A stretch of DNA of 64,000 nucleotides, from positions 1-64,000 of the forward strand of contig NZ_BORW01000010.1 in NCBI RefSeq assembly GCF_018333375.1, written 5' to 3'. The notes below the pieces were generated by a model. The model was given only the letters and a program-made list of their open reading frames with translations, had not been told where the DNA came from and did not search any database. The position numbers and the translations under genes were made by a program. The stretch comes from Paenibacillus cookii (GTDB taxonomy: Bacteria > Bacillota > Bacilli > Paenibacillales > Paenibacillaceae). Shown in pieces: positions 8,774-17,232 of the stretch (its first letter is position 1; every line of letters starts with the position of its first letter).

Positions 8774-9274
8774 ATGAACCTTGATCAGCAGACGCTTACG
8801 ATCCGGTTGTCCACGATGAAGGATGCCCAGGCGCTCATGGATATCGATGCGTTGGTATGGACGGAGCGGACCGCGCCTGAGCCGATGCGTTGGACTTCAA
8901 GGGAGGCGTTTCTGAGGCACAGCCCTCCGGCGTCGCAGCTCGTGGCCGAGGCGGACGGGATCGTGTGCGGATATGTCGGGTTTCGGGACCCCACCGGCCT
9001 TCCGGCCCATTCGCATGTTTGCGAGATCAACATCGCCGTGCACCCGGCGCATCAGCGGAAAGGCATCGGCACGAGGCTGATCGGCGCGGCCAAGGCGTGG
9101 GCTGCCGGGCAGGGCAAACGCAAGCTGCGGCTGCGCGTGCTTTCGACCAATCCCGGAGCGGTCCGTTTTTACCTGAAATGCGGGTTCGTGGAAGAGGGCC
9201 GGCTTGTTCGTGAATATAGGATCGGAGGCCGGGAGACGGACGAAATTTGGATGGCATATTTTCTGGATGGATAG
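8774..9274 (+). CDS. GNAT family N-acetyltransferase
   Basis: A 166-residue acetyl-CoA-dependent acetyltransferase. The acetyl-CoA pyrophosphate loop is plain (HQRKGIGTRLIGAA, the RxxGxG/A motif), preceded by the beta-4 strand INIAVHP and followed by LRVLSTNPGAVRFYLKCGF. The N-terminal half holds the substrate region and is not diagnostic; small molecules or protein N-termini are both possible. AGAGGTG lies upstream of the ATG. It ends shortly before a terminator hairpin. Confidence 0.88.
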   Translation: MNLDQQTLTIRLSTMKDAQALMDIDALVWTERTAPEPMRWTSREAFLRHSPPASQLVAEADGIVCGYVGFRDPTGLPAHSHVCEINIAVHPAHQRKGIGTRLIGAAKAWAAGQGKRKLRLRVLSTNPGAVRFYLKCGFVEEGRLVREYRIGGRETDEIWMAYFLDG

Positions 9275-9332
9275 CCTGAATTTGATATTTTGCCGCGACG
9301 GGCTTATTCTTAATAGAATAGAGTAAATCAAT

Positions 9333-9362
9333 GGACTTTCACGAGGTGAAGGTCCTTTGTTT
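9333..9362 (+). terminator. intrinsic terminator after the GNAT gene
   Basis: GGACTTTCAC and GTGAAGGTCC pair with one G-T wobble around a GAG loop, followed by TTTGTTTC. The T tract is interrupted, so strength is uncertain. Confidence 0.7.
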
Positions 9363-9495
9363 CAAATGGCCGATTCGCCGGGCGTAAAGCCGGGTAATGA
9401 AGGCTATATGCGTTTTTTGTCGGCGCTCGAAAGTTCGGAAATTTTGATATATTCGGTGGTAACCAATTTCTAAAAAACGATGGAAAAGGGGTTGT

Positions 9496-10284
9496 ATGAT
9501 GGATTTACAGCTTCAGGGCAAAAAGGCGTTGGTCATTGCTTCAAGCTCGGGACTCGGCAAGGCGATTGCCGCCGAACTCGTCAAAGAGGGAGCGGACGTC
9601 ATGCTGAACAGCCGCAGCGACGACAAGCTGCAGGCGGTGCAGCAGGAGCTGCAGCAGCTCGGCAGCGGCAAAGTCGAATACTACGCGGCAGACATTACGA
9701 TTCCGCACGAAGTGGAGGGGCTCATCCGCTATACGGCCGAAACGTTCGGACGGATCGACATTCTGGTCAACAACGGCGGCGGCCCGCCGTCGGGAACGTT
9801 CGAATCTTTTACGGATGAAGATTGGGAAAACGCGTTTCGGCTTAACCTGCTCAGCTATGTCCGGACGACCCGCTGCGCCCTGCCGCATATGAAGGAACGC
9901 GGGGGCCACATCGTCAATATAACGTCCAGCTCCATCAAACAGCCGATCCCCGGCCTGATTCTGTCCAATACGTTCCGCACGGGCGTGGCCGGCATGAGCA
10001 AAACGCTGTCGCAAGAGCTGGCCCAATACAATATCCTGGTGAATACGGTAGCCCCGGGCCGGATTGCCACGGACCGCATCAAGAAGCTGAATGAAAGCAG
10101 CGCGAAGGACAAAGGGATTCCGGTCCAGGCCGTCGCGGAGCAGGCGCAAAAGGAAATTCCGCTGGGCCGTTACGGCGAACCCGAGGAATTCGCGAAAGCG
10201 GTCGTGTTTTTGCTGTCGGGAGCAAACACCTACATCACAGGCAGCACGTTGGTGATCGACGGAGGTCTGGTCGAAGCCCTGTAA
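9496..10284 (+). CDS. SDR family oxidoreductase (3-oxoacyl-ACP reductase-like)
   Basis: A 262-residue short-chain dehydrogenase/reductase. The cofactor loop is present in altered form (ASSSGLGKA in place of TGxxxGxG), as are the NNGGG structural motif, ITSSS with the catalytic serine region, and the C-terminal GSTLVIDGG. The classical YxxxK active site is not seen: the expected place reads SNTFRTGVAG. The BKR_3 subgroup of putative ketoacyl-ACP reductases is known to deviate the same way. The NAD(P)-dependent role is therefore uncertain. AAAAGGGG precedes two tandem ATGs (9496 and 9499). It appears monocistronic. Confidence 0.88.
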   Translation: MMDLQLQGKKALVIASSSGLGKAIAAELVKEGADVMLNSRSDDKLQAVQQELQQLGSGKVEYYAADITIPHEVEGLIRYTAETFGRIDILVNNGGGPPSGTFESFTDEDWENAFRLNLLSYVRTTRCALPHMKERGGHIVNITSSSIKQPIPGLILSNTFRTGVAGMSKTLSQELAQYNILVNTVAPGRIATDRIKKLNESSAKDKGIPVQAVAEQAQKEIPLGRYGEPEEFAKAVVFLLSGANTYITGSTLVIDGGLVEAL

Positions 10285-10395
10285 CGGAAGGCCATTGCCG
10301 AGAAACCGCTCGGCGTGCCCGGCTCCTGCGACGGGACGCGAAACCGCAGAAAACGGACTTGCACGCCGCAAGACGTCAACGGCGGAAAAATTCCT

Positions 10396-10425
10396 TTGAG
10401 ATCTTTCTCCTTTTTTTGGTATGAT
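10396..10425 (+). promoter_or_regulatory. sigma-A promoter for the MOSC gene
   Basis: TTGAGA at 10396-10401 and TATGAT at 10420-10425 are separated by 18 bases, about 37 bases before the MOSC start. Confidence 0.65.
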
Positions 10426-10461
10426 AAGGGTTAAACATATCGGCAGGGAGATGGATCGAAG

Positions 10462-11124
10462 TTGAAGGAAAAAAACGCGTACGCCATCGTGTCCGTCAAT
10501 GTCGGCAAGCCCGTAACGGTGGATTATTTGGGCAAGCCGCTGACGACGGGCATTTATAAACAACCGGTTCATGGCGAAGTGTTTGTGGGACGCACGCAGA
10601 TGGACGGCGACGGACAGGCCGATACGGTCAATCACGGAGGGCCGGACAAGGCCGTTTGCGTATACCCGTACGAACATTACGCTTATTGGGAGCAGGCGCT
10701 GGGCAAGACATTGGACTATTCCGCGTTCGGCGAAAATTTGACGGTAACCGGGCTGCTTGAAACCGGCGTGTGCATCGGGGACGTTTTCGAAATCGGGGAA
10801 GTCGTCGTTCAGGTCAGCCAGCCGCGCTTCCCGTGCTTTAAGCTGGCCAGCAAACATGGCGTCAAGGATTTTCCGGCCCGGGTGCTCGATACCGGATTCA
10901 GCGGCTTTTATTTGCGGATTTTGGAGGAGGGCCGTTTAAGCCGGGATGCCAAGATCGTCAAGCGCTCTTCGCATCCGATGGGCGTCACGGTAGCGGCCGT
11001 GTTGAAGCAGCAGGCGCTCGGACGCCGCGCGGCGGACCGGGAAGAGCTGAAACGCCTGCTGGGCCTGGATGCGCTGGCGGCGACAGTGAAGGAATCCTTT
11101 GCGAAATGGCTGCAGGATCAATAA
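10462..11124 (+). CDS. MOSC domain-containing protein
   Basis: A 220-residue MOSC-domain protein of the YiiM type, a family that binds or transfers sulfur around the molybdenum cofactor or detoxifies N-hydroxylated compounds. Diagnostic features are DTVNHGGPDKAVCVYP, the FGENLTVTGL segment and the invariant cysteine in PRFPCFKLASK. The C-terminal ~50 residues form the helical extension typical of YiiM proteins. The start is a TTG with GGCAGGGAG eleven bases upstream; the nearer ATG at 10451 is out of frame. It is one of four molybdenum-cofactor-related genes in this part of the window. A bidirectional terminator follows. Confidence 0.87.
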   Translation: MKEKNAYAIVSVNVGKPVTVDYLGKPLTTGIYKQPVHGEVFVGRTQMDGDGQADTVNHGGPDKAVCVYPYEHYAYWEQALGKTLDYSAFGENLTVTGLLETGVCIGDVFEIGEVVVQVSQPRFPCFKLASKHGVKDFPARVLDTGFSGFYLRILEEGRLSRDAKIVKRSSHPMGVTVAAVLKQQALGRRAADREELKRLLGLDALAATVKESFAKWLQDQ

Positions 11125-11133
11125 AAACCTCAA

Positions 11134-11180
11134 AAAGCCGCTTCAGCCGGATCGCGGATCCTGCCGGGGCGGCTTTCCTT
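11134..11180. terminator. bidirectional terminator between convergent genes
   Basis: AAAGCCGC at 11134-11141 pairs with GCGGCTTT at 11169-11176, enclosing a second small GGATC/GATCC stem. It has A-rich and T-rich flanks and serves the MOSC gene and the converging GNAT gene. Confidence 0.75.
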
Positions 11181-11193
11181 GTGCGCTTCGTGT

Positions 11194-11742
11194 TTATCGC
11201 AGCAGCTTCCATTCGCTTTTCAGCATGCCGTAAATCGCATGGTTCACATACCCTTGGGGCAGCAGCTCCGCTTCGCGGACGATCCCCTCGAGGACGAAAC
11301 CGAGCCTTTCCGGAATGGCGCGGCTGCGATGGTTGCCCGTGGCGCAGCGGATTTCGACCCGGTTCAGATCCAAATCCATGAGGGCGTAATCGACGAAAGC
11401 GCGGCAGGCGCTGGTCATGATGCCCTGGCCTACGAAATGTTTGCCGAGCCAGTAGCCGATGCTGACGGAACGGTTATGCCACTGAATCTCATGAAAGCTG
11501 ATAATTCCCGCAAGTTCCCCATGCACCCAAATGCCCGCGGAGACGGCGCCGTTTTCGGCTCCCTGCTTGATGGCGTTTTTCACGAAGCTCACCGTATGCT
11601 CCACGTCCGTGATGGCATCGACCCAAGGAAGCCACTCGCGCAGCGTGTCGCGCGAATCGACCGTCAGCTCGAACAGCGGGCGCGCATGCTGGAGGGCCAG
11701 CGGCTTCAGCTCGATATGGTCATCCAGAAGATATGTAAACAT
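11194..11742 (-). CDS. RimJ/RimL-type GNAT acetyltransferase
   Basis: A 182-residue acetyltransferase of the RimJ/RimL (ribosomal-protein serine/alanine acetyltransferase-like) subgroup. It shows the family N-terminus (LKPLALQHARPLFEL), ISFHEIQWHNRSVSIGYWL, the acetyl-CoA loop (GKHFVGQGIMTSA) and the C-terminal VEIRCATGNHRSRAIPERLGF. It probably acetylates a protein N-terminus or a small amine in the cytosol; the substrate is not known. It is a single gene running towards the MOSC gene. Confidence 0.88.
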   Translation of the reverse strand: MFTYLLDDHIELKPLALQHARPLFELTVDSRDTLREWLPWVDAITDVEHTVSFVKNAIKQGAENGAVSAGIWVHGELAGIISFHEIQWHNRSVSIGYWLGKHFVGQGIMTSACRAFVDYALMDLDLNRVEIRCATGNHRSRAIPERLGFVLEGIVREAELLPQGYVNHAIYGMLKSEWKLLR

Positions 11743-11875
11743 ATAATTTCAGACCTTCTTTCTATATAAAATGAGGTAAACGGCATTTGCCGCGCTTTTT
11801 GGCTTTCGTTTCCATTCTATTTTTCCATGCTACCCTAATCCCCTGCCTTTCGTCAAAGCTCAAAAAGCCGAATCA

Positions 11876-11904
11876 TTGAACTATCCGGTTAATACAGGTA
11901 TATT
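11876..11904 (+). promoter_or_regulatory. sigma-A promoter for glnS
   Basis: TTGAAC at 11876-11881 and TATATT at 11899-11904 with a 17-base spacer, about 100 bases before glnS. No T-box specifier or antiterminator consensus was seen in the leader. Confidence 0.75.
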
Positions 11905-12007
11905 TAAATGAAACACGCTTATAAAGAATAGATGTAGGGTAGAGCAGGAAACTGCTGACGGTTCATTCTATGAGGCGGACATAAATCAGGATGAAAGGTT
12001 GATTACT

Positions 12008-13705
12008 GTGGAGAAACCAAGCACCCCCTCCAACTTTATCAAAAACGTAATGATCGATGACCTGGAGTCCGGCAAAGTCCAGAAAGTGATTACCCGCTTT
12101 CCGCCGGAGCCCAACGGTTATTTGCATATCGGACATGCCAAGGCCATCTGGATTAACTTTACGCTTGCGCAGGAGTTCGGCGGTTCGACGAACCTCCGCT
12201 TTGACGATACAAACCCGCTGAAGGAAGACGTGGAATACGTCAAATCCATTGAAGAAGACGTCAAATGGCTCGGTTACGAATGGGCGGAAAAGCGCTACGC
12301 TTCCGATTACTTCGAGGAAATGTACAAACGCGCCGAGCTGCTGATCCAAAAGGGCAAAGCCTACGTGGACGACCAAAGCGCCGATCAAATCCGCGAAACG
12401 CGCGGGACGCTCACCGAGCCGGGACAAAACAGCCCGTACCGCGACCGCAGCGTGGAAGAAAACCTGGAGCTGTTCCGCAAAATGCGCGCGGGCGAGTTCA
12501 AGGACGGAGAAAAGGTGCTGCGCGCCAAAATCGACATGGCTTCGCCGAACATCAACTTGCGCGACCCGGTCATTTACCGGATTGCCCACGCAACGCACCA
12601 CAACACGGGAGATAAATGGTGCATTTACCCGATGTACGCTTTTGCCCACCCGCTCGAGGATGCGATCGAAGGCGTGACGCACTCCCTCTGCTCGCTGGAG
12701 TTTGAGGATCAGCGCCCGTTTTACGATTGGGTGATCGCGGAATGCGAAATGGAAAACACGCCGCATCAATACGAATTCGGCCGCCTGAACGTGGCGCAAA
12801 CGCTGACGAGCAAACGGAAGCTGAAGCTCCTGGTGGACGAAAACATCGTGGACGGCTGGGACGACCCGCGCATGCCGACGATTTCCGGGCTTCGCCGCCG
12901 CGGTTATACGCCGGAAGCGATCCGCAGCTTCGTCTATGAAACCGGCATTTCCAAAAGCCAAGGCCTCATCGACCTGCAAATGCTCGAGCATTTCGTCCGC
13001 GAGGACCTGAAGCTAAAGGCGCCGCGCACGATGGCCGTGCTGAAGCCGTTGAAAGTGGTGATCACGAACTATCCGGAAGGCCAGGTCGAATGGCTCGAAG
13101 CGGAGAACAATACGGAAAATCCGGAGATGGGCACCCGCCAAATCCCGTTCTCGCGCGAAATTTACATCGAGCAGGACGACTTTATGGAAAACCCGCCGAA
13201 TAAGTATTTCCGTCTGTTCCCGGGCAACGAGGTGCGCCTGAAAAATGCGTATTTCATCAAATGCCACGATTTCATCAAGGACGAAAACGGCAACGTGACC
13301 GAAATCCACTGCACGTATGACCCCGAAACGAAAAGCGGCACCGGCTTTACCGGCCGCAAAGTGAAGGGCACGATCCATTGGGTGGAGGCTTCCCACGCCG
13401 TGCCGGCCGAATTCCGCCTGTATGAGCCGCTGATCAAAGCGAAGGATGACGGCGAGGCCGAAGGCGAGGAAGCGATCGACGAGACGGAAAAGGCCGAAAA
13501 AACGTTCCTGGACGAAATCAACCCGAACTCCCTGGAAGTTCTGCACGGGTTCGTGGAGCCGGGCATGAAGGACGCCAAGCCGCAGGACAAGTTCCAATTT
13601 TTCCGCCACGGCTATTTTAACGTCGATCCGAAATATTCGAAGCCGGGAGAGCCGGTGTTCAACCTGATCGTTTCGATGAAAAGCTCTTACCAGCTGCCGA
13701 AATAA
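12008..13705 (+). CDS. glnS: glutaminyl-tRNA synthetase
   Basis: A class I aminoacyl-tRNA synthetase of about 565 residues that charges tRNA-Gln directly with glutamine. The HIGH signature ([13 protein letters not shown]) and the MSK-type loop ([22 protein letters not shown], with TSKRKL) are clear. The DDTNP and [15 protein letters not shown] segments match GlnRS rather than GluRS, as does the C-terminal anticodon-binding beta-barrel region. AAAGG lies nine bases before the GTG at 12008; a TTG at 11999 is an alternative. Most Firmicutes lack GlnRS and use the GatCAB transamidation route, so this gene is unusual for the phylum and was presumably acquired. It is monocistronic with its own promoter and terminator. 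Confidence 0.96.
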   Translation: MEKPSTPSNFIKNVMIDDLESGKVQKVITRFPPEPNGYLHIGHAKAIWINFTLAQEFGGSTNLRFDDTNPLKEDVEYVKSIEEDVKWLGYEWAEKRYASDYFEEMYKRAELLIQKGKAYVDDQSADQIRETRGTLTEPGQNSPYRDRSVEENLELFRKMRAGEFKDGEKVLRAKIDMASPNINLRDPVIYRIAHATHHNTGDKWCIYPMYAFAHPLEDAIEGVTHSLCSLEFEDQRPFYDWVIAECEMENTPHQYEFGRLNVAQTLTSKRKLKLLVDENIVDGWDDPRMPTISGLRRRGYTPEAIRSFVYETGISKSQGLIDLQMLEHFVREDLKLKAPRTMAVLKPLKVVITNYPEGQVEWLEAENNTENPEMGTRQIPFSREIYIEQDDFMENPPNKYFRLFPGNEVRLKNAYFIKCHDFIKDENGNVTEIHCTYDPETKSGTGFTGRKVKGTIHWVEASHAVPAEFRLYEPLIKAKDDGEAEGEEAIDETEKAEKTFLDEINPNSLEVLHGFVEPGMKDAKPQDKFQFFRHGYFNVDPKYSKPGEPVFNLIVSMKSSYQLPK

Positions 13706-13732
13706 GCGCGGAAGCGTTCCGCTGCCCAATAC

Positions 13733-13774
13733 AAAAGCCAGCCGCAAAGACATGTTCTTTGCGCTGGCTTTTTT
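13733..13774. terminator. bidirectional terminator between glnS and the MFS gene
   Basis: A long perfect stem (AAAAGCCAGCCGCAAAGA with its complement) around a CATGT loop, followed by six T. It serves both converging genes. Confidence 0.92.
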
Positions 13775-13784
13775 CGTTGGTGCC

Positions 13785-15014
13785 TTAGACGTCTTGCATT
13801 TCCTCGAATCCTTCTTCAGGGATGTCCGTTTTCGGGTGATGGCCCTGCGAGCGCAGCCAATACCACATCATGCCGAAGCCGACGGCCCCGACCAAGGCCA
13901 TCATGAAGCCCATGTTGTACATCGTGGCGCCGCCGAAGTTCTGGTACAGCCATCCGCCGGCCAAGCTGCCGATGACCCCGGAAATGCCGCTCCAGGTGAG
14001 CGTGAACAGGGATTGCGCCGATGCGCGATAAGCCGGTGGAACAAGCTGGCTGACGACTTGGATGCCGACGTAAAAATATCCGCCGAACGTGATGCAATGC
14101 ATAATTTGAATGAACGCGACTTCAAGCGGATGCGAAGCGCCGGCCATCATCAACCACCGTATGCAGAAAAGCACGCTTACCAGTCCCAGACACCCGATCA
14201 GGGTAGGAAGGGAGCGTTTCAGGAAACGGTGAAAGAGGATCAGCACGGCCACCTCCAGAAACGACGAGAGAAACACGGCAAACCCGACCATCGTTTTGGA
14301 ACCGCCGAGCTCCGTAATATAAAGCGACATAAACGTATTATTCATGACATTGGGGACGGAAACGACGATCCCAAGCAGTATGAACGCCACGAAATACCGG
14401 TTGATGACAAATTGGGCCAGTCCCCTCAGCCGGATGGGCGGCGTCTCCGAGGCCGCCTTCAGCGGCGGAAGGAGCAGAACCGTACCGATGGCGAGCAGCA
14501 AAATGCCCGTGACAAGGAACGACAGCCGGGATATGCCGATCCGGTCGATGAGCATGCCCGCGGTCACGGCGACCACCGCCCAACCGATCGAACCCCAGTT
14601 CCGGAACGCGCCGAACCTTTTCGGCTGGCTCGCCGTGTATCCCAGAATCAGCGTGTTGCTTTGGGCGAACAGCGGGCTCTGAAAGAAGAAAAAGAGGATC
14701 ATCGCCAAATAAACCATTCCGTAGGTGCCGGCATGGAACACCAATTGAAGGAGCAGCAAGGTGCCGGTCATCATGATCAGCAGGATGCGTCTCGTATTAT
14801 GCAGACGATCGCTCCACTTCATCCAGAACGGATTGGCGAAGAGGGACACGAGCGGGCCAAGCGCCATCAAGCTGCCGATTTCGAATTTGTTCATGCCTGC
14901 GTCCTGCAGGTATAATTGAAAAAAGCTGGTGAAGATCACCATGGTTCCGTAAATTAAGAAATTAAATGCCTTAAGCGGCAGCAGCTTGGACTGTTTTTTT
15001 ACACGATCATGCAC
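13785..15014 (-). CDS. MFS transporter (MFS_1-like, sugar/nucleoside permease type)
   Basis: A major facilitator of about 409 residues with twelve predicted membrane helices. The first segment (FNFLIYGTMVIFTSFFQLYL) and FANPFWMKWSDRLHNTRR loop resemble the LacY/NupG-like MFS_1 group rather than drug exporters; the substrate is unknown. The reading frame extends further upstream, but GGAAAGG lies just before an ATG at 15023 (too close) and ten bases before a GTG at 15014, which I favour. The C-terminus is acidic (EEGFEEMQDV). It is divergent from mobA, and no operon partner is visible. Confidence 0.82.
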   Translation of the reverse strand: MHDRVKKQSKLLPLKAFNFLIYGTMVIFTSFFQLYLQDAGMNKFEIGSLMALGPLVSLFANPFWMKWSDRLHNTRRILLIMMTGTLLLLQLVFHAGTYGMVYLAMILFFFFQSPLFAQSNTLILGYTASQPKRFGAFRNWGSIGWAVVAVTAGMLIDRIGISRLSFLVTGILLLAIGTVLLLPPLKAASETPPIRLRGLAQFVINRYFVAFILLGIVVSVPNVMNNTFMSLYITELGGSKTMVGFAVFLSSFLEVAVLILFHRFLKRSLPTLIGCLGLVSVLFCIRWLMMAGASHPLEVAFIQIMHCITFGGYFYVGIQVVSQLVPPAYRASAQSLFTLTWSGISGVIGSLAGGWLYQNFGGATMYNMGFMMALVGAVGFGMMWYWLRSQGHHPKTDIPEEGFEEMQDV

Positions 15015-15203
15015 GTTGCACATTCCTTTCCGACCGAATGCAAATCGACAGAGGCTAGGTATAGAAGCCGCCACCCTCACTTTATCATTTGTTGAAAAGG
15101 GATACAAACCAATAATTGTTAAAGTGTCCACCCCGCGCGGTTTTTAAACGATGAACGGGCGTAATCAGAGGGGGGGCGGACCGAATTTTCAGGAGGTGAT
15201 TCG

Positions 15204-15854
15204 ATGACGGATGCGAAGCTGACCGGCGTGGTATTGGCAGGCGGTGAATCGAGGCGAATGGGGCAAAATAAAGCGCTGCTGGCCGTCGGCGGGGAAAAGG
15301 CGATCGAGGCCATTATCGGAGCCATGTCGGAGGCCGGCCTCGATGTGACCGTCGCCGCAAACGGGCAAAACGCTAGCGCCTACCATATGCTTGGCAGGGA
15401 GATCGTCTGCGACCGATATCCGGGGCAGGGGCCTTTGTCCGGCATCCATGCGGCGCTGCATGCGGCCAGGACGCCGTGGATTATCGTCGCAGCCTGCGAC
15501 ATGCCTTTCGTCACGCCGGGGCTGTTCCGTTTTCTGAAAAAGATCGCAGAGGACGCGGAAACCGGTCCGGCTGCCGGCGGATTCCAAGCGGTCATCCCGA
15601 TGGAGGGAGGCCGGGTGCAGCCGCTGCTGGCGGCTTATCACGCCAGCGCGCTGCCCGCGCTGGAGGATTCGCTCGCAACCGGCCGGCTGCGGATGACCGA
15701 ATGGCTGGAGCGTCTTCGGGTCCGGTATATCCCCGAAGACGTTTTGGCCAAGGAGACGGGGCTTGAAGCCGGCCATGTGTTTTTTAATATGAACCGTCCG
15801 GAGGATTACCGGGCTGCGCTCGCGAAGCGGCGCGAAGAAGAGGCGGGGCGTTAA
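15204..15854 (+). CDS. mobA: molybdenum cofactor guanylyltransferase
   Basis: A 216-residue nucleotidyltransferase that attaches GMP to molybdopterin to make MGD. The N-terminal signature LAGGESRRMGQNKALL is the MobA/GTP-binding loop. It is followed by CDRYPGQGPLSGIHAAL and the metal-binding ACDMPF motif; the C-terminus ends with FFNMNRPEDY. AGGAGGTGATTCG precedes the ATG, a nearly perfect ribosome site. It is not in a moa/moe cluster here but lies between a molybdopterin oxidoreductase, a MOSC protein and a TorD-type chaperone. Its stop codon lies in the loop of its terminator. Confidence 0.93.
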   Translation: MTDAKLTGVVLAGGESRRMGQNKALLAVGGEKAIEAIIGAMSEAGLDVTVAANGQNASAYHMLGREIVCDRYPGQGPLSGIHAALHAARTPWIIVAACDMPFVTPGLFRFLKKIAEDAETGPAAGGFQAVIPMEGGRVQPLLAAYHASALPALEDSLATGRLRMTEWLERLRVRYIPEDVLAKETGLEAGHVFFNMNRPEDYRAALAKRREEEAGR

Positions 15855-15870
15855 GGCGCCCCGCCTTTTA
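15841..15870 (+). terminator. intrinsic terminator overlapping the mobA stop
   Basis: AGGCGGGGCG pairs with CGCCCCGCCT around TTAAGG, which includes the TAA stop codon of mobA, followed by TTTTA. Confidence 0.8.
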
Positions 15871-15972
15871 TGGCCATGCTGCGGTGTTTCGGCTGAGCGG
15901 CATCAGGGATGAAGGGGCTTCGAGCGTTTCTATGCCACTCTTCTGTAAAATGGGCGGATTTGAATCGCTTGA

Positions 15973-15988
15973 TGTGAATTAAGTCACA
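15973..15988 (+). promoter_or_regulatory. FNR/CRP-type operator upstream of the TorD-type gene
   Basis: TGTGAATTAAGTCACA is a perfect TGTGA-N6-TCACA inverted repeat, the consensus of Firmicute Fnr and of CRP-family sites in general. Its centre (15980.5) is 41.5 bases from a start point near 16022, and TAAGGT at 16010-16015 would be the matching weak -10. This is the classic class II activator layout and implies induction by oxygen limitation. Confidence 0.75.
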
Positions 15989-16075
15989 TAACTGCGGCTG
16001 GGTTTCAGGTAAGGTGAAGTTAGGAAGATGCATCATGCTGAACAATATCCGGACCTGGATCAAGGAGGGGCGGCA

Positions 16076-16762
16076 ATGACGACAACGCTGGAACCGCTGC
16101 TGGATACGGTGGAAGGAGCCCAATGGCTGCAGGGCAGGGGCTGGGCGTACCAGTTGCTGATCGATTTTTTGGAGAGTCCGCCGGGACTGGCGCAGATCGC
16201 GCCGTGGCAGCGCCAAGCCGGGCTGCGGGAGGAGCTGGCGCTTACTGCGGGAGGGCGCCGGCTGCAGGATTATTTGGCAAGCATAACGCCGGATCGGCTG
16301 CTGGCGGCTTGCCGGACGGAGACGGAAGAATACGGGCGGCTGTTCGTCGGCCGGAATGCGGTCTTCCCTTGCGTTCGCGAAAGCGCCTATCGGACGGAAG
16401 ACGCGCGCGGCGCCCGGCGCTGCCTGCGGCAAATCCGGGAGGCTTACGAGGACTGCGGCATCGTCTTTAACAAGCTGCAAAGCGAAACGGACGATCATCT
16501 GACGATCGAGCTTGAGTTTATGGCCGTGGCCGGGGAACATATGGCCTTGACGGCAGGGCTGCCGGAATGCAGGCTGACGTGGCTGGATACGCAGGTCGAT
16601 TTTTTGGAGCGGCATTTGCTGCAGTGGACGCCGCAGTTTGCGAAGGAACTGGCCGCCAGCGCGCGTACTCCGCTTTACCGGGAAATCGGCGGCATTTTGG
16701 GCGAGTTTATTCCCTATGATCTATTGATGCTGAAATTGTTGCGAATAGAGCTGACGAAATAA
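16076..16762 (+). CDS. TorD/DmsD family molybdoenzyme chaperone
   Basis: A 228-residue all-helical protein of the TorD/NarJ-like chaperone family, which binds apo-molybdoenzymes and helps cofactor insertion or export proofreading. The family motif is recognisable as EYGRLFVGRNAVFPCVRESAY, close to the usual EFxRLFxGP...PxESxY, and the later EFMAVAGEH segment also fits. The ATG at 16076 has AAGGAGGGG five bases upstream; an earlier in-frame ATG at 16028 lacks a site. No client enzyme gene is adjacent; the nearest candidate is the molybdopterin oxidoreductase 9 kb upstream. The upstream FNR-type box suggests anaerobic expression. Confidence 0.8.
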   Translation: MTTTLEPLLDTVEGAQWLQGRGWAYQLLIDFLESPPGLAQIAPWQRQAGLREELALTAGGRRLQDYLASITPDRLLAACRTETEEYGRLFVGRNAVFPCVRESAYRTEDARGARRCLRQIREAYEDCGIVFNKLQSETDDHLTIELEFMAVAGEHMALTAGLPECRLTWLDTQVDFLERHLLQWTPQFAKELAASARTPLYREIGGILGEFIPYDLLMLKLLRIELTK

Positions 16763-16764
16763 AG

Positions 16765-16799
16765 AAAGGCGCGTGCCGGTGCGGCATGCGCCTTTTGCT
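16765..16799 (+). terminator. intrinsic terminator after the TorD-type gene
   Basis: AAAGGCGCGTGCCG and CGGCATGCGCCTTTT pair around a GTG loop, directly after the stop codon. Confidence 0.85.
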
Positions 16800-16912
16800 G
16801 TCCCCGCAGGTTTAGCGGCGTGGGCCGCGGACTTTTTAATCGGCGCCGAGGGCGTCCGGCAAGTCACGCGCTATATATCTGCAAAGGGCTCTTTATTGTT
16901 GGCCGGTCGCTT

Positions 16913-17230
16913 TCAGCCGTGTTTGGAGAGAACTTGCTCATACACGCTTTTCGGCCGCAAGCCGACCAGCTTCTCTACGGGCTCTCCGTCCCGGAACACG
17001 ATCACCGTCGGCACGGACATCACCCGGTACCTGCTTGCCGTCTCCGGGGATTCGTCGCAATCTACTTGCAGAAAGCGGACCTGACTTCCTTGTTCGTTCG
17101 ACAGCTCGCCCAGCATGGGCAGCAGCGTTTTGCACGGAGGACACCATTCCGCTCCGAATTCCACAAGCGTAGTTCCTTCCGGTTGGATGCGTGCCGCAAA
17201 CGTCTCATCGTTGACGGTTTCGATGCTCAT
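16913..17230 (-). CDS. thioredoxin-like protein with CPPC active site
   Basis: A 105-residue thioredoxin-fold protein, full length for the family and without a signal peptide, so cytosolic. The active site is EWCPPCK (Cys30, Cys33), not the standard WCGPC; a proline after the first cysteine usually shifts the redox potential. The cis-proline loop is present (MSVPTVIVF), as is the KLVGLRPK region. GGAGG lies eight bases before the ATG, inside the end of the MerR gene, whose stop is two bases upstream. The pair is therefore one operon and the protein is likely induced by whatever the MerR regulator senses. Confidence 0.9.
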   Translation of the reverse strand: MSIETVNDETFAARIQPEGTTLVEFGAEWCPPCKTLLPMLGELSNEQGSQVRFLQVDCDESPETASRYRVMSVPTVIVFRDGEPVEKLVGLRPKSVYEQVLSKHG

Positions 17231-17232
17231 CG

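Noticed and set aside
11743..12007. Possible T-box leader before glnS
   Set aside because: No specifier loop or antiterminator consensus was found; a plain sigma-A promoter explains expression.
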